DNA of 64,000 nucleotides from Crotalaria pallida (taxonomy: Eukaryota; Streptophyta; Magnoliopsida; Fabales; Fabaceae). Below the pieces are notes generated by a model. The model made no database searches. It was not told the origin of the DNA and saw only the letters and a program-made list of their open reading frames with translations. Numbering within the stretch: the first letter of the stretch is position 1; the number at the start of each line of letters is the position of its first letter. Both the position numbers and the translations under genes were made by a program. Where the stretch lies: positions 73,747,501 through 73,811,500 of the forward strand of contig CM075652.1 in assembly GCA_037953625.1 (NCBI GenBank), written 5' to 3'. Shown piece by piece: positions 1 through 11,005 of this stretch.

Positions 1-1643
1 AAGAACTACAATCGGTGGGTGAAATAACTAGGAGAACACCTAGAAGGGAGGGTTGAATAGGTGTTAGAGAAACCTTGAAAGATTTTCGAAAGAAACAAAT
101 TGAAACAATTAAAACAAATGATTTTTACAAAATACTTAAGCTCTTAATCGATTACGTTTTCAATTAATCGATTAACACCCGAAAGGCTTCAAATGGTTAA
201 TCGATTAATACTTCAGTTAATCGATTAGTGCCAAAAGTTTGCTTTTGGTTAATCGATTAACACCTCCAGTTAATCGATTAATCACTGTTAAAACTGAAAA
301 ATCACTTTTCAATTGAATACGAAAATTAATCAATTAACACGTATGATCAGAGATTAAGCAGAATTGATTAACACCAATATTCTTATTGATTACCTAGGTT
401 ATGAAAATGATTTTCCCAAAATCAATTTGCACAATTAAGATTCAATTCAATCAATTATGAAAAACAATCTTTTCTAGGTTTTCAACCAAGAACAATATTG
501 AAATGACTTGAATTTAAAGAGTTAAGGGAATAGAAATACTGCACAGAGATTTATCCTGGTTCACTCTCATCCACTTGAGAGCTACATCCAGTCCCCTCTT
601 CAACCAAGAGAGATTCTTCACTATGAGGAATTAGAGTTCTCAAATTACAAGCAAATGCCTCTCAAGACTCCCTTCTTGATAGCCTCCAAGAGATACCACA
701 CTCTTGTGTTGCAACCCTATTGAATCTAATCTAACCTCTTCCCTTGCTTGTTGATATCCCCACAACAAGTCTTCCAAATGCTTGATGATACCTCACACCA
801 AGACTTCCAATTGCTTGTTAACACAACAAGACTTCCAAGATGACTTTGCTTGATGAACAACCACCAAGTCTTCCTTTGTTGTAGATAGCTTGCCTCCTTT
901 CAATGATTACAACCAAATTGAAAACAATAACAATCCTATGAATCTCTTTCAGTAGCTATGAAAATATCAACATAAGAGATTCAAAGATTCTTGATCAAAG
1001 AATGTAAAAGTTAAAAGCTTTGATCTATGAAAGTGAGAGAGAATAGTGTGGCTTGATCTTTGTAAAATTGGATATGAAAGTTGTTCTAAAGTGTTCTAAT
1101 GATTCACAAAGATTAGGAAAAGGTTTTTATAGAATACCCAAAAGTTAGGAAACTTAAAAACTGATTTTGAGAAGTTAAAAACGTATTTTAAAAAACAGTT
1201 TAACAGGTCTTAATCGATTAACACATGGCTTAATCGATTAACCACTGTAACATGTGTGTTAATCGATTAATCTAACCCATTAATCGATTAGCCACTGCAA
1301 AATTCAATTAAAAACCTGTTTTCTCAAAACTAAACCTTTCCTTTCAAACCTTTAAGCCACCTATTGATTTTAGGTTAAGTGAAAACTTAAATTATGATAT
1401 AATCATGACCTTGATAGAGATTCACTACCCTCTAAAGACTCTACCCAAACTCATTAAAATAAAAGACTCAAACTAAAGATATTACAATTAAATACAAATT
1501 GAATCTTCATGAGCTTGCTCTCTCTTCATCATTTGTTGTTTGTTGTTGATTGATGAACTTCTTCATACTTGAGCTTGATCACAAACATTTGTAGCTTGTT
1601 CAAAAACTTTGTCATTATCAAAACATTGTCACTGGATCTAACA
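1..1643 (-). mobile_element. SIRE-like LTR (solo or terminal), left tip cut by window
   Basis: This sequence aligns along its length with the LTRs at 4134-5695, 8360-9953 and 33557-35170. It shares the opening block around 20-75, the 'gagattcttcactatgaggaattagag' region near 610 (only part quoted here: TTCACTATGAGG) and the closing block that ends in CTAACA at 1643. It holds about ten copies of AATCGATT in two clusters, near 145-285 and 1208-1295. In element sense the LTR starts TGTTAGATCC at 1643 and reads to the left. A TATA-like TTTTTATAG lies near 1127. The window starts only two or three bases inside the expected outer end, so I cannot tell a solo LTR from one end of a full element. It interrupts the coding sequence of the PMD gene at 1644. 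Confidence 0.8.
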
Positions 1644-3811
1644 CCTCCCAACCAGGAGCATCACGTGGTGCCGGAGGAATGGTCTGTACATATCCAAACT
1701 GGCGCAGGACACGCTCCGATAGGTAAGCCACCTTCCTCTCTCCCAATCTCAAAAATCCTGAGAAGAGGTTGACCTCGGCAAAAGGGCGGGCCACACGGTG
1801 CTCAGGATCGTACGGTCGCCACCTCACCTGATCAATGCTAAGAGACTGAAGGTGCGACCTATAGTCCATGTGACCAGATGCCACCCCAAACCCCCACTTC
1901 AGAACTCGGGGTTGCTGTTCCTCGTACTCCTGTCGTGGGATGGCAGATCCTATAAAAGGAAAATACTCCTTTATCCAAGCCTGCATTTAAATGCTTTCAT
2001 TAGTTATCATAAGTTAAATAAAATAACAAAATCAAACAATAATAAAAAATTAAATACTTAAATATACCTGCAGCATGGTCATGTATCCACCGAGCTGCCT
2101 CCCCTTGCTCTTGCAAATGTCATCAAGCTCATCGTATAAGTGGGCGAGGGCACATGCACCCCACGCATACTCATGCACGATATCTAGGTGCTCAAGGGCT
2201 AAGATGTACTGACATCCCATGATCGTCATGCCCTTATCTAAGAAGAGCGTGCTGCCGACGAGGTACAGTAGATAACATCGTGCAGCAAAATCCCATCTAT
2301 GCGCTGCAACGTGATCGGCGTACCAATCTGCGAGTGTGATGAATCGTACTGATCCACCACGAGTCTTCTGGACCTCCGCCGCCGCTACTGCGTATGGTAC
2401 ACCCAGCAAATCTCTCATAAGGATGACAGCATCCTCCTTCCTTGGCTTGCTCCAGCGAATGAAGCTCCCCGTGACTGGTATGTGCAAAAGCGATGACACG
2501 TCATCTAACGTGACTGTCACCTCTCCGACAGGCAGGTGGAATGAGTGAGTCTCGGGGAACCATCTCTCAGCAAATGAGGACAGCAAGCGCTTGTCCACCT
2601 GCTCATATGATACTCTAACAAGCGAGGCCAGCCCGGACTCCTGCACTACATGGCGAACCTCCTGGGGAAGATCATCAAGCAAAGGCAAGACCCATCGTTG
2701 CGACGTGCATCTACCCAGAACACCACGCTCCTGAAAAATAAAGATAATCAAGGAAACATAATAAATAATTACGATATCAGGAAAAATAAACATAATTATA
2801 ATAATATTAACTCATTAATAAAAAGTATTTAGTTTTGTAATATTAAATACTTACTCTGTCTTGCCAAATCTCACGGGCTATATGGGAAGCATAAGACGGC
2901 AACAACATCATATCCTGTGGATCAGGTTTCGGATACTGCTCCTCCTGCTGATCCTGAGCCTCCTGCTGGGCTTCCTCCTCCTGGGCCTGATCCTCCTACT
3001 AGGCCTGACCCTCCTGTTGGCCTTGACCCTCATGCTGGCCCTGACCCTCCTGCTCATATGATGCCGAATCATCATCGGATGATGATGATGATGACTCCGT
3101 GGATAAATCAAACGAAGGATCAGATGATGGTGGTGCCACAGCAACTGGCTCAACAAGTATTTCTTCCGACGAGTCGTCAGAAGATGAATCAGATGAATCC
3201 TCGTCTGCTGATGGCAGTGCTGACTGTGGTGTAGGTACCACTACCGAGGGTGGTGGTGGTGGTGGTGGTGTAGGCTCGTCAACTGAGGGGAGTGGTAGTG
3301 GTGGTGTAGGCTCGTCAACTGAGGGTGGTGGTGGTGGTGGTGCAGGCTCGTCTGCTGAGGGTAGTGGTGGTGGTGCAGGCTCGTCTACTGAGAGTGGTGG
3401 TGGTGGTGTAGGCTCCTCTAATGAGGGTAGTGGCGACGACGGTGGTTGTGGTGCGGACTGATCTGCTGATGGTGGCGGTGGCAGTGCGGACTGGTCTACT
3501 GCTGCTGCTAGTGGTGCCTGCGGTGCAGAGTGGTCATCGGATGGTGGTGGTGGTGGTGGTGGTGGTGGTGGTGTAGGATCGCCTACTGATGGTGGAGGTG
3601 CACACCCATGTATTGGCGGTGGTGGCGCTGTGTGTGGATCTACTGTTGCCTGGGACGACGACGTACCAAGCTCCCCAGCCTTCCGCTTCCTACCCGAAGC
3701 GCTCGGTGCAATTCTCCCCGCGCGAGTAGCACTGGGTGGCAGCATCGCACGGTCAGCGGGATGAACTGTCTTTGGCGGTGCACTCCTAATGCTGTTCTTG
3801 AACCTCACCAT
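1644..3811 (-). pseudogene. Plant-mobile-domain (MAIN-like) gene, disrupted
   Basis: Three exons with matching phases can be read on the minus strand: 3811-2855, 2730-2068 and 1980-1644. Introns are 2731-2854 (donor GTAAGT, acceptor TTTTTCAG) and 1981-2067 (donor GTATAT, acceptor AATGCAG). Exon 1 starts MVRFKNSIRS and is low complexity: proline runs, Ser/Asp blocks, then a Gln/Glu-rich stretch. Exon 2 and exon 3 carry the plant mobile domain (for example FHLPVGEVTVTLDDVSSLL and YLSERVLRQFGYVQTIP), the domain of MAIN/MAIL proteins and of many transposon-borne genes. Two consecutive in-frame TAG codons at 2996-3001 interrupt exon 1, in a Gln-rich stretch where CAG codons are common; the frame is open again to the donor. 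Exon 3 is cut by an LTR at 1643. Whether it was a host gene or a transposon passenger is open. Confidence 0.75.
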
Positions 3812-3822
3812 ACCTGAAAAAC

Positions 3823-4133
3823 AATTAAATCAATACATTTATACTAAGCTATATAACAATAATATTAGCAATTAAATTTATTCACTAATCCTAATCTAAT
3901 AACTAATCACCAAAATAAAAAAACAAAATAATATACTAATTAAATCAATTCATTTATACTAAGCTATATAATAATAATATTACCAATTAAATTTATTCAC
4001 TAATACTAATCTAATAACCAATAAAAAAAACCTTTTAATATACTAATTAAATCAATTCATTTTCACTAATCTAAATACCACTATTCTAATCAAATCAATA
4101 CAATACTAAGCTAATAACTAATCACCATAAAAA
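3823..4133. repeat. AT-rich tandem repeat, about 100-115 bp units
   Basis: Three degenerate copies of a unit starting AATTAAATCAATTCATTTAT follow one another upstream of the PMD gene. A related copy continues at 9954-10060, on the other side of the TR-GAG element, so that element inserted into the array. No coding potential. Confidence 0.65.
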
Positions 4134-5695
4134 TGAGGAAATCGCAATTGGTAGTTGGAGAGACTTAGGAACCCTAGGAATACACCTAGAAGGGGGGGGT
4201 TGAATAGGTGTACAAGATACCTTGAAAGATTTTCGAACGAAACAAATCGAAACAATCAAAACAAATGATTTTTACAATTTCTACAGTACTTAATCGATTA
4301 AGCTTGAACTTAATCGATTAAATATGACAGAAAACAGAAAAATCAATTTTCATTCGAATACGAAAATCAATCAATTCACATGCAAGATCAGAGATTCAGC
4401 GGAAATGATTAACACCTATATTCTTATTGATTAACCTAGTTATGAAAATGATTTTCCCTTTATCAATTTGAACAATTAAAGATTCAATTCAATCAATTAT
4501 GAAAATCAATCTTTCTAGGTTTTCAATCAAGAACGCAATCAAATGACTTGAATATAAAGAGTAAGAGTTTAGAGATACGACACAGTGATTTATCCTGGTT
4601 CACTTTCATCCACTTGAAAGCTACATCCAGTCCCCTCTTCAACCAAGAGAGATTCTTCACTATGAGGAATTAGAGTTCTCAAATTACAAGTGATTGCCTC
4701 ACAAGACTCCCTTCTTGCTAGCCTACAAGAGATAACCGACACCCTTGCCTTGTAATCCTATTGATCTTCTCTCTAATCTAACCTCTACCCCTTGTTGATA
4801 ATCGACACAACAAGTCTTCAATTGCTTGATGATAAACCACACACCAAGGCTTCACTTGCTTGATTCACAACCAAGACTTCTTCTTCTTCTTCAATAAGAA
4901 TGCACTTGCTTGATGATAAAATCGACACACCAAGACTTCTTGTTTGTTGTAGTGGCTTGCCTTCTTGCAAAGATTACAACACAATAGAAAACACAAAACA
5001 ATCCTATGAATCTCAATCAAGAGTTATGACAATTCACCATAAGAGATTCAAAGGTTCTTGATCAAAGAATATGAAAATATAAAAGCTTTGATCTTTGAAA
5101 ATGAGAGAGAATAGAGTGGCTTGATTCTTTGTAAAACTTGTATGAAAATGATTCTAATTTATCACAAATAATAGGAAAAGGTTTATATAGAATACCCAAA
5201 AATTGTAGCACTTAAAAACTGATTTTGAGAAGTTAAAAACGTATTTTAAAAATCAGTTCAGCAGTACTTAATCGATTAAGCAAGTCTTGTACTCGAGTAG
5301 TACTCGATTAAGTTATCACTTAATCGATTAAGTTGGTACTGTACATGTTCAAAACTTGTTTTCTCAAAATCCAACCTTTCCTTTAAAACCTTTAAGCCAC
5401 CTATTGATTCTAGATTAAGTGAAAACTCAAATTATGATTAAATCATGACTTATGAATGAGATTCACTACCCTCTATAATAATCTACCCAAATAAAAAACC
5501 TATGAAGCTTGAGAGGCAAAAGATAAAAGAAATACAAATACACTCAAACTTAGGTCTTCATGAGCTTGCTTTCTCTCTTCTTCATTTGATGTTTGTTGTT
5601 GCTTGTTGAGCTTGAAACTTGATCAACACTTGTAGCTTGTTCAAAAACACTTTGTCATTATCAAAACATTCATCATGTTCATCATGGAACTAACA
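4134..5695 (-). repeat. 3' LTR of the TR-GAG element
   Basis: 1562 bp, starting TGTTAG and ending in TCA in element sense. It lacks 32 bp present in the partner LTR at about 8539-8570; the missing block lies between direct repeats CGATTAAGC, so a slippage or recombination deletion is likely. It contains AATCGATT palindromes near 4290, 4310, 5269 and 5320, CTCGAG near 5292, and a TATATAAA-type box (TTTATATA on the plus strand near 5182). Confidence 0.9.
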
Positions 5696-5710
5696 ATCTC
5701 CCCCTTTTTG
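5696..5710 (-). promoter_or_regulatory. Polypurine tract of TR-GAG element
   Basis: In element sense AAAAAGGGGGAGAT lies directly before the TGTTAG start of the 3' LTR. It is the plus-strand DNA primer site and is nearly identical to the SIRE tract at 30073-30086. Confidence 0.85.
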
Positions 5711-6019
5711 AAAATGACAATCCATGTTTTGAAATCATTTGAAGTTGTTGATGCTTGAAACATTTGATCACTTGAGAAGACTCTTTCTCCCTCTCAATCA
5801 ATGCTATAACACTTGAATCCAATTGAGATAGAAGCTTGATTCTCCCCCTATCTTAAACAACTTAGCTCAACCTACATAAAAACAACAAAACAACCTTTCT
5901 CCAAATATAATATCATATTTCTCCCATGTTTTAAAAACATACCATTTCTCCCCATTTGAGAAACATTTCATTTAATTCAAAACATCATATTTCTCCCCCT
6001 TTGGCATTATCAAAAAGTA

Positions 6020-6455
6020 ATATATACCAATTGAAATATAACATCTAAGCCAAGGTAAGAAATCAATGATCATTTCTTCACAACATTGATACCAATTGAA
6101 CAAATACAATAGAGCTTTACTTTGAAATGTGATATCAATTGGTAAGAGAATATAACAATGAAATATAATACCAATTGAGAACTAAAAAGATCATAATATC
6201 ACTTAACAAAGAAGATATCAATTGTAAAGAAGAATCAATAATCACAAAAACATGATAATCAACTAATAATCTCTCAATGATACAAATTGAATTAACTAAA
6301 CATTTAGAAAAGTAATATCAATTGAGAAGATACCAATTGAGATAATATATCAATATCAAATATTACCACTTTGTAGGACATTCACTTAAGATGCAAGTGT
6401 GATACCAATTGAAGATGTGAATATAGACATTCATAGTTGAGACCAATTGAGAACA
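6020..6455 (-). repeat. PBS/LTR-junction-like motif array in 3' UTR
   Basis: About ten variants of GATACCAATTGA (plus strand) are scattered between the gag stop and the polypurine tract. Exact copies are at 6088-6099, 6329-6340 and 6401-6412. The same 12-mer occurs once more at 8351-8362, where it spans the primer binding site and the end of the 5' LTR. The rest of 5711-6496 is AT-rich and non-coding. Confidence 0.75.
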
Positions 6456-6496
6456 TGTGTCATTCATTTGCATCTTCAATCAAACCTACAAAACAA

Positions 6497-8287
6497 TCAT
6501 GCTTTGCTTTTTGGTATCCAAATGGTTTTGGATCCATTTTTGTTAGTGTAGGGACTTTCACCCTTTTTCATCCAAACAAAATTTCCTTTAGGTATACCAT
6601 GCACTTTAACATAACACACATTTGAAGTATGTCCATGAGTACCACAATAGAAACATGTTGGAAGATTTGAAAAATCAACTTTAGAAAAATCAACAACATT
6701 TCTATGAGATTTACTCTTAGCATTAGTATAACCCAAACCAAACTTGTTTGAATTTTCTCTTTGAAAATTTAACAATGTGCGCAATCTAATATCACAAATG
6801 GTGAAACTTGCAAGCTTATTTTTCAAAATAGCATTTTCATCCTTGAGCAACTTGCAACTCTCACAATCAACCACAATATTCAATCTACTAGCACAATCAC
6901 AAGAAGAACTAGCATAGATAAGATCAAGAGTTTCATTTTCAAGATTAAGCTCATCAACTTGTTTTTGAAGATCTAAAATCTCTTTTTGATGTTTCAAAAT
7001 GAGCTTCTTTCTTTCAATGTTTTTCAAAGTTAGTTTTTCAAGTTGTTCATACATTTCTTCATAAGCATTATGTAACAATTCATATTTAGAAGAAATTTCG
7101 GATTTAGATTCACTTACATTGCTATCCTCGCTTTGATAACTTGATTCATCATTTGAACTTTGTTCTTCATCATCTACTAGAGTTATCAAGTTGAGACAAG
7201 CGGCTTCTTCATCATCCGATGAACTACTCGATGTGCTTTTCTTGTTATCTTCATCACTATCCCAAACTATGTATGCTCTTTTAGATTTAGAATTTTTCTT
7301 GTCTTTCTCCTTCTTCTTGAGATACCTAGAGCATGAGTACTTGAGATGTCCGGGCTTTCCACATTCATGGCAAACTACACCTTCTTTTGAATTTTTGGTC
7401 TTGTAGTGTGGAGAATCCTTCTCTTTACTTTTGTCCTTGTTCAACCTTCCTTTTCTCCTTAGAAACTTGTCAAACTCTTTTAACAAAAGTTTCATGTCTT
7501 TTTCATCAACATCGGAATCGGAATCTTCACTATCATCATCATCGGAACTATCTTTCTTTTTATATGCACTTTTGACTCTAAGAGCAAGTCCTTTTCTTTC
7601 TTTGTTTTTATCCGACTCTTCATTGATACTTAATCGTCCAAGCTCCATTTCATGTTCTTGAAGCTTTCCGAAAAGTGTTGCTAGATCCATAGCATCCAAA
7701 TTTTTAGATTCAACAATAGCCGTTACTTTTGGTTGCCAATTCCTGTCTAAACATCTCAACACTTTGTTAGAAAGTTCACCTTGTAGAAAAGTTTTACCAA
7801 GAGCAAGTAAATGATTTATAATATGAGTAAAACGCTTTTGCATATCATTTATAGATTCATTTGGAAGCATATGAAACAATTCATAATCACGCATTAAAGC
7901 ATTCAATCTAGCTCTCCTAACCTCACTAGTTCCTTCATGAGTCACTTGTAAAGTGTCCCACATTTCCTTAGCACTAGAACATTGAGAAACCCTAAAGAAC
8001 TCATCATAGGATAAAGCGGATGTAATGATATTCTTTGCTTTATAATCATATTGTACTTTCTTTCTATCATCATCCTTCCACTTATCCTCGGGGATCAATT
8101 GTTCTACACCTTCAACTAAACTAGAGGGGATATGAGGACCTTTTTCAACTACTTTCCAAATTTCACTATCTATGGCTTGGATAAAGATTTTCATTCTAAC
8201 TTTCCAATATGCATAGCCTTCTCCGGCAAACAATGGAGGACGACTTATTGAAGCACCTTCACCACCAAAGGGATTCGTAGAACCCAT
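6497..8287 (-). CDS. gag: Gag polyprotein (SIRE-like), TR-GAG element
   Basis: A 596-residue Gag that would assemble virus-like particles around the element RNA. The N-terminal 230 residues form the DUF4219/UBN2-type capsid region, with YAYWKVRMKIFIQAID near residue 27 and AKEMWDTLQVTHEGTSEV near 107. Two CCHC zinc knuckles follow: CHECGKPGHLKYSC near residue 305 and CFYCGTHGHTSNVC near 545. Between them lie Ser/Asp/Glu-rich and Lys-rich stretches and a coiled-coil region rich in Glu, Leu and Lys (about 400-470). The ATG at 8285-8287 lies about 60 bases beyond the primer binding site. The frame is fully open. It is clearly homologous to, but diverged from, the Gag at 22657-24417. It ends at a stop with no pol downstream. 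Confidence 0.93.
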   Translation of the reverse strand: MGSTNPFGGEGASISRPPLFAGEGYAYWKVRMKIFIQAIDSEIWKVVEKGPHIPSSLVEGVEQLIPEDKWKDDDRKKVQYDYKAKNIITSALSYDEFFRVSQCSSAKEMWDTLQVTHEGTSEVRRARLNALMRDYELFHMLPNESINDMQKRFTHIINHLLALGKTFLQGELSNKVLRCLDRNWQPKVTAIVESKNLDAMDLATLFGKLQEHEMELGRLSINEESDKNKERKGLALRVKSAYKKKDSSDDDDSEDSDSDVDEKDMKLLLKEFDKFLRRKGRLNKDKSKEKDSPHYKTKNSKEGVVCHECGKPGHLKYSCSRYLKKKEKDKKNSKSKRAYIVWDSDEDNKKSTSSSSSDDEEAACLNLITLVDDEEQSSNDESSYQSEDSNVSESKSEISSKYELLHNAYEEMYEQLEKLTLKNIERKKLILKHQKEILDLQKQVDELNLENETLDLIYASSSCDCASRLNIVVDCESCKLLKDENAILKNKLASFTICDIRLRTLLNFQRENSNKFGLGYTNAKSKSHRNVVDFSKVDFSNLPTCFYCGTHGHTSNVCYVKVHGIPKGNFVWMKKGESPYTNKNGSKTIWIPKSKA

Positions 8288-8345
8288 TGCGATTTTCTTA
8301 AAGGATCTTTACGAAAAAGCTCTTATGCTCGTGTCTTTCGACCGA

Positions 8346-8357
8346 GCTCTGATACCA
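8346..8357 (-). promoter_or_regulatory. Primer binding site (initiator tRNA-Met)
   Basis: TGGTATCAGAGC in element sense, two bases inside the 5' LTR end, complementary to the 3' end of plant initiator tRNA-Met, the usual primer of plant copia elements. Confidence 0.9.
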
Positions 8358-8359
8358 AT

Positions 8360-9953
8360 TGATGAAATCGCAATTGGTAGTTGGAGAGACTTAGGAACCC
8401 TAGGAATACACCTAGAAGGGGGGGGTTGAATAGGTGTACAAGATACCTTGAAAGATTTTCGAACGAAACAAATCGAAACAATCAAAACAAATGATTTTTA
8501 CAATTTCTACAGTACTTAATCGATTAAGCAAGTCGTGTACTCGAGTAGTACTCGATTAAGCTTGAACTTAATCGATTAAATATGACAGAAAACAGAAAAA
8601 TCAATTTTCATTCGAATACGAAAATCAATCAATTCACATGCAAGATCAGAGATTCAGCGGAAATGATTAACACCTATATTCTTATTGATTAACCTAGTTA
8701 TGAAAATGATTTTCCCTTTATCAATTTGAACAATTAAAGATTCAATTCAATCAATTATGAAAATCAATCTTTCTAGGTTTTCAATCAAGAACGCAATCAA
8801 ATGACTTGAATATAAAGAGTAAGAGTTTAGAGATACGACACAGTGATTTATCCTGGTTCACTTTCATCCACTTGAAAGCTACATCCAGTCCCCTCTTCAA
8901 CCAAGAGAGATTCTTCACTATGAGGAATTAGAGTTCTCAAATTACAAGTGATTGCCTCACAAGACTCCCTTCTTGCTAGCCTACAAGAGATAACCGACAC
9001 CCTTGCCTTGTAATCCTATTGATCTTCTCTCTAATCTAACCTCTACCCCTTGTTGATAATCGACACAACAAGTCTTCAATTGCTTGATGATAAACCACAC
9101 ACCAAGGCTTCACTTGCTTGATTCACAACCAAGACTTCTTCTTCTTCTTCAATAAGAATGCACTTGCTTGATGATAAAATCGACACACCAAGACTTCTTG
9201 TTTGTTGTAGTGGCTTGCCTTCTTGCAAAGATTACAACACAATAGAAAACACAAAACAATCCTATGAATCTCAATCAAGAGTTATGACAATTCACCATAA
9301 GAGATTCAAAGGTTCTTGATCAAAGAATATGAAAATATAAAAGCTTTAATCTTTGAAAATGAGAGAGAATAGAGTGGCTTGATTCTTTGTAAAACTTGTA
9401 TGAAAATGATTCTAATTTATCACAAATAATAGGAAAAGGTTTATATAGAATACCCAAAAATTGTAGCACTTAAAAACTGATTTTGAGAAGTTAAAAACGT
9501 ATTTTAAAAATCAGTTCAGCAGTACTTAATCGATTAAGCAAGTCTTGTACTCGAGTAGTACTCGATTAAGTTATCACTTAATCGATTAAGTTGGTACTGT
9601 ACATGTTCAAAACTTGTTTTCTCAAAATCCAACCTTTCCTTTAAAACCTTTAAGCCACCTATTGATTCTAGATTAAGTGAAAACTCAAATTATGATTAAA
9701 TCATGACTTATGAATGAGATTCACTACCCTCTATAATAATCTACCCAAATAAAAAATCTATGAAGCTTGAGAGGCAAAAGATAAAAGAAATACAAATACA
9801 CTCAAACTTAGGTCTTCATGAGCTTGCTTTCTCTCTTCTTCATTTGATGTTTGTTGTTGCTTGTTGAGCTTGAAACTTGATCAACACTTGTAGCTTGTTC
9901 AAAAACACTTTGTCATTATCAAAACATTCATCATGTTCATCATGGAACTAACA
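8360..9953 (-). repeat. 5' LTR of the TR-GAG element
   Basis: 1594 bp, partner of 4134-5695 and about 99.8% identical outside the 32-bp indel. It keeps the segment with CTCGAG followed by a half-site (ACTCGATTAA) joined to the AATCGATT motif. It ends in ACTAACA at 9953 and is followed by the AAAAA duplication. Confidence 0.9.
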
Positions 9954-10260
9954 AAAAAAACAACAAAATAATATACTAATTAACTTAATTCATTTATTAG
10001 TATCTATATACCACTAATATTAGCCATTATACTAATTACATCTAATAACTAACCAAAAAAAATACTAATCTAATAATAACTAATGCAATAATAAAAATAA
10101 CATTCACATTCACAATACAAATCATATAAATGATAAACAGTAATTATTAATAAAATTATGTAGTTAATAGCTCTATTACTATAAACCAAAAACTATACAA
10201 ATTAGAATATTAATTATTTATAAGAAAAAAATAGTAATATTAATAAACAAAATATTATTA
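9954..10260. other. AT-rich non-coding stretch
   Basis: Continuation of the AT-rich repeat found at 3823-4133, then simple AT-rich sequence. I see no gene or conserved signal here. Confidence 0.5.
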
Positions 10261-11005
10261 ACTTCCGCCTAAATCTAATCGGCAGAACTTCCGGATATTT
10301 GAAATCGGCAGAAATTCCGCCATCACTAAGGCGGGACATCTACCGCCTGTAGATAAGCGGGACTATTATCGCCTACCACAAATCGAAGGGTTTTCGACTT
10401 CAACAAATCAGTACGTAGCAGCACCAACAACAAACACAAACCAAACCCTATACCAACTATAACATGCAAACCCATAACTCAACAATCATCAAAAAAAACA
10501 ATATCAAACCCATAACTCACAATCTCTCATAAGCAACATTATCAAACACAATATTATCAAGGGAACATAGGAGAGAATGAAAACACAAAACTTACTTGAG
10601 AAACGGAGTGAGAAATGGAGATTGGCAGTCTTCACAGAGTAAGAAATCCAGTGATAAACGAGGAAGGACAATGGGAGAACGAGATTGAGAGAAAATGAGT
10701 TGAAGGAGGGATTGGGATATGGTGAGAGAGGGGGTTACGAAGACGACGGGAAGAAGAAAGAATGAGAGGGAGAATGGGAACGGGTTGGGTTTGAATGGGG
10801 GTAACTGTGAACGGAGGGGCAGTTTGGGAATTTAACAATTTTTTAAGTTATTTCGCCTCTAACATGGCGGAAGTTCAAAATTACTACTGACTTTAACTAA
10901 GCGGAATTATTCCGCCTTAACATAGTCGGTTCAATTAATCTATTTTTTACCGCCTACTAATAGGCGGAAAGATTGTCCCGCCTTGTATTAGTCGGTACAT
11001 CAAGG
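10261..11005. repeat. TTCCGCC/GGCGGAA motif clusters
   Basis: Two clusters, 10261-10385 and 10850-11005, carry repeated TTCCGCC, GGCGGAA, CGGCAGAA and related motifs in both orientations, for example the small hairpin CCGCCTACTAATAGGCGG near 10951. They flank a purine-rich stretch (10570-10800) resembling a 5' UTR on the minus strand. Such clusters are common in subterminal regions of DNA transposons. The PMD gene on the same strand could be the passenger of such an element, but no second terminus is visible. The following 11006-11551 holds no gene I can support. Confidence 0.45.

Larger units (their letters stand above)
4134..9953 (-). mobile_element. TR-GAG: gag-only copia-like LTR retrotransposon
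   Basis: A complete LTR element of 5.8 kb: 3' LTR 4134-5695, polypurine tract 5697-5710, gag 6497-8287, primer binding site 8346-8357, 5' LTR 8360-9953, flanked by AAAAA at 4129-4133 and 9954-9958. The only ORF is Gag. There is no protease, integrase, reverse transcriptase or RNase H and no room for them, so it fits the class called terminal-repeat retrotransposons with GAG domain. The LTRs differ by about three substitutions and one 32-bp indel, so insertion is recent. Movement must have relied on a related autonomous copia such as SIRE (inference from shared PBS, PPT and Gag type). Confidence 0.9.

Noticed and set aside
2908..3461. Plus-strand frames rich in Gly/Ser and Pro/Leu (for example 2917-3234, 3099-3461)
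   Set aside because: They are the opposite strand of the proline- and serine-rich exon of the PMD gene; the minus strand has splice sites and a recognisable domain.
10632..10838. 68-residue minus-strand frame
   Set aside because: Pyrimidine-rich leader-like sequence with no domain; start and composition fit a 5' UTR.
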